Shown here piece by piece: positions 14,425 to 15,333 of a stretch of 15,333 bases of DNA (positions within the stretch are counted from its first letter, which is position 1; the number at the start of each line of letters is the position of its first letter). The position numbers were made by a program, and so were the translations under genes. A model generated the notes under the pieces. That model ran no database searches and was not told where the DNA came from. It worked only from the letters and a program-made list of their open reading frames with translations. This DNA is from Patescibacteria group bacterium (GTDB lineage: Bacteria > Patescibacteriota > Gracilibacteria > BD1-5 > UBA2023), in assembly GCA_030836665.1 (NCBI GenBank), contig JAUPLX010000018.1, positions 1 to 15,333 of the forward strand, given 5' to 3'.

Positions 14425-14739
14425 ATGTTTCTCTCGAACCTCCTGAAGCGAATCCGGGAAAAGAGCCAAAGGAAGACGATTCTGAAGGAGCTTATCGAAA
14501 GCCTCCGAATCGACGAAACCCAACGGTTCCTCTATCTCGAATCGCTCGAACTCCTTGATGAAAACGGCATGACGGCGTTCTATAACCGCCTCGTGGCTTT
14601 CGTAGACGAGACGGAAGGTTTCGAGATATTGGCTGACGGACAACGAAGATCCGGATTCGTACGCGAATTACGTTCGAACGAGGAGATGGAGCGCTCGAAA
14701 GAAGTGGATAACGCGAATTTCCTATTCGATAACGTATAA
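14425..14739 (+). CDS. Hypothetical small helical protein
   Basis: A 104-aa protein (ATG 14425, TAA stop). I do not recognise a family. It is strongly charged and helical (KRIREKSQRKTILKELIESL, then ETQRFLYLESLELLDENG), with no signal peptide or membrane segment. A good promoter precedes it, and the next gene starts 4 nt after its stop, so it heads a plus-strand operon that continues beyond the window. It has no in-frame TGA. Confidence 0.7.
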   Translation: MFLSNLLKRIREKSQRKTILKELIESLRIDETQRFLYLESLELLDENGMTAFYNRLVAFVDETEGFEILADGQRRSGFVRELRSNEEMERSKEVDNANFLFDNV

Positions 14740-14743
14740 TAAA

Positions 14744-14977
14744 ATGGCTGATAAGATACAGGAGAATACTGGGGCCGAGGGGGAAAGAGTTCCTCAGGAA
14801 CACCTCGAACAGGCTCGCTCCGGCGTTAAGGAAATCGTCCGAATGCGTCCAGACGACGCCCATTTGCTCGTCCGCGCATCGCTCCCGAGAAACGATAGGG
14901 GCGGAAATACTGCTCCCGGCGTTTCGTCCGGCCCGGCGACTTCCGTGGCGACTCCCAGTGGCACCTCCGCGTTTTAG
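14744..14977 (+). CDS. Hypothetical small protein with Ser/Thr/Gly/Pro-rich tail
   Basis: A 77-aa protein (ATG 14744, TAG stop), 4 nt after the previous gene. No family recognised. The first half is charged (QEHLEQARSGVKEIVRMRPD); the tail from about residue 50 is Gly/Ala/Ser/Thr/Pro-rich and likely disordered. TATAAT overlaps the upstream stop at 14735-14740 and might be an internal -10. Confidence 0.55.
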   Translation: MADKIQENTGAEGERVPQEHLEQARSGVKEIVRMRPDDAHLLVRASLPRNDRGGNTAPGVSSGPATSVATPSGTSAF

Positions 14978-14996
14978 TAGAGTCTTTCAGTAAACC

Positions 14997-15333
14997 ATGG
15001 CAAATTTCGTCGCCGTATGTTCTAAAAACGACCAGCGCGTCGAACTATCGCTTTCGCGAGCGACAATCGACGAGGCTAAAGCGGAGCTCCATAGCCAGGG
15101 CTACGCGATTATCGAAATCCATGAAGCGGAGGGGGTGGCCGTGCCGAATCCTTCTTCGAATTCCCTCGCTACGTTCTATTTTGAAAGCATCGTCGAGGGT
15201 AATAAAAAGAGCGGACAGATCAAGTCTTCCGATTCTTTCAGCGCGTATAAGAAGCTCGTGGACGACCTCCACCACGAAGTCATCGCCATTTACGAAAATC
15301 CTTCCGCCACCGAGGAAGAAAAGCGTTTTTTCA
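14997..15333 (+). CDS. Partial protein with duplicated N-terminal module, possibly GspF/PilC-like
   Basis: The gene runs off the window end; 112 residues are visible from ATG 14997, 19 nt after the previous stop. Two copies of a similar module can be seen. The first, at about residues 1-45, is MANFVAVCSKNDQRVELSLS followed by ATIDEAKAELHSQGYAIIEI. The second, at about 58-105, is TFYFESIVEGNKKSGQIKSS followed by FSAYKKLVDDLHHEVIAIYE. The pattern aromatic-x-A/S ... G-x-I ... A-x-x-x-L ... G-Y-x-I-x-x-I resembles the start of GspF/PilC inner-membrane platform proteins of type II secretion and type IV pili, as found in CPR bacteria. No membrane part is in view, so this is a suggestion only. There is no in-frame TGA in the visible part. 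Confidence 0.6.
   Translation, partial: MANFVAVCSKNDQRVELSLSRATIDEAKAELHSQGYAIIEIHEAEGVAVPNPSSNSLATFYFESIVEGNKKSGQIKSSDSFSAYKKLVDDLHHEVIAIYENPSATEEEKRFF

Noticed and set aside
1..15333. CRISPR array, insertion sequence or prophage
   Set aside because: No regularly spaced repeats, transposase motifs or phage structural genes were seen; the only mobile element supported is the group I intron with its HNH gene.

Overview
The window most likely comes from a Patescibacteria/CPR bacterium that reads UGA as glycine (translation table 25, known from Gracilibacteria/BD1-5 and Absconditabacteria/SR1). At least eight genes are cut by an in-frame TGA, and several of these TGAs fall exactly on a glycine that is conserved in the family: the SAM motif of a methyltransferase, the PDZ domain of a C-terminal processing protease, Era, a thioredoxin-like ferredoxin and an HNH nuclease. 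No gene here needs TGA as its stop; all end in TAA or TAG. Taxonomy is inferred from the code alone. The DNA looks moderately GC-rich (judged by eye, not computed), and UGA-Gly is rare, about one or two per gene. Gene boundaries below use table 25, so several proteins are longer than a standard-code reading would give.

Layout. 1-404: no convincing gene. 405-1976: a minus-strand tRNA cluster, with tRNA-Ile(CAU) split by a 599-nt Azoarcus-type group I intron, then tRNA-Ser(GCU), a MazG-like pyrophosphohydrolase and tRNA-Ser(UGA). A 129-aa HNH nuclease gene lies antisense inside the intron and takes its stop codon from the tRNA exon. 2074-4163 (+): a TPR lipoprotein and a small protein with a hydrophobic C-terminus. 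4170-6854 (-): a tightly packed run, in transcription order, of rubredoxin-superoxide reductase fusion, 2Fe-2S thioredoxin-like ferredoxin, Era GTPase, Rrf2-type regulator and SAM methyltransferase. 7040-10841 (+): RNase Y, an Lgt-like membrane protein and a ComEC-like protein. 10744-14023 (-): C-terminal processing protease, glyA (SHMT) and a 225-aa unknown. 14425-15333 (+): two small unknown genes and a gene cut by the window end with a possible GspF/PilC-type N-terminal repeat.

How the genes relate. The SOR-ferredoxin-Era-Rrf2-methyltransferase run mixes oxygen-stress redox proteins and a probable Fe-S regulator with ribosome assembly, and its last three genes are joined by 1-nt TAATG overlaps. 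RNase Y, Lgt-like and ComEC-like genes form a membrane/nucleic-acid set. The most unusual region is the tRNA-Ile intron with its antisense nuclease. The rest is mostly housekeeping that is hidden or fragmented if the standard code is applied.
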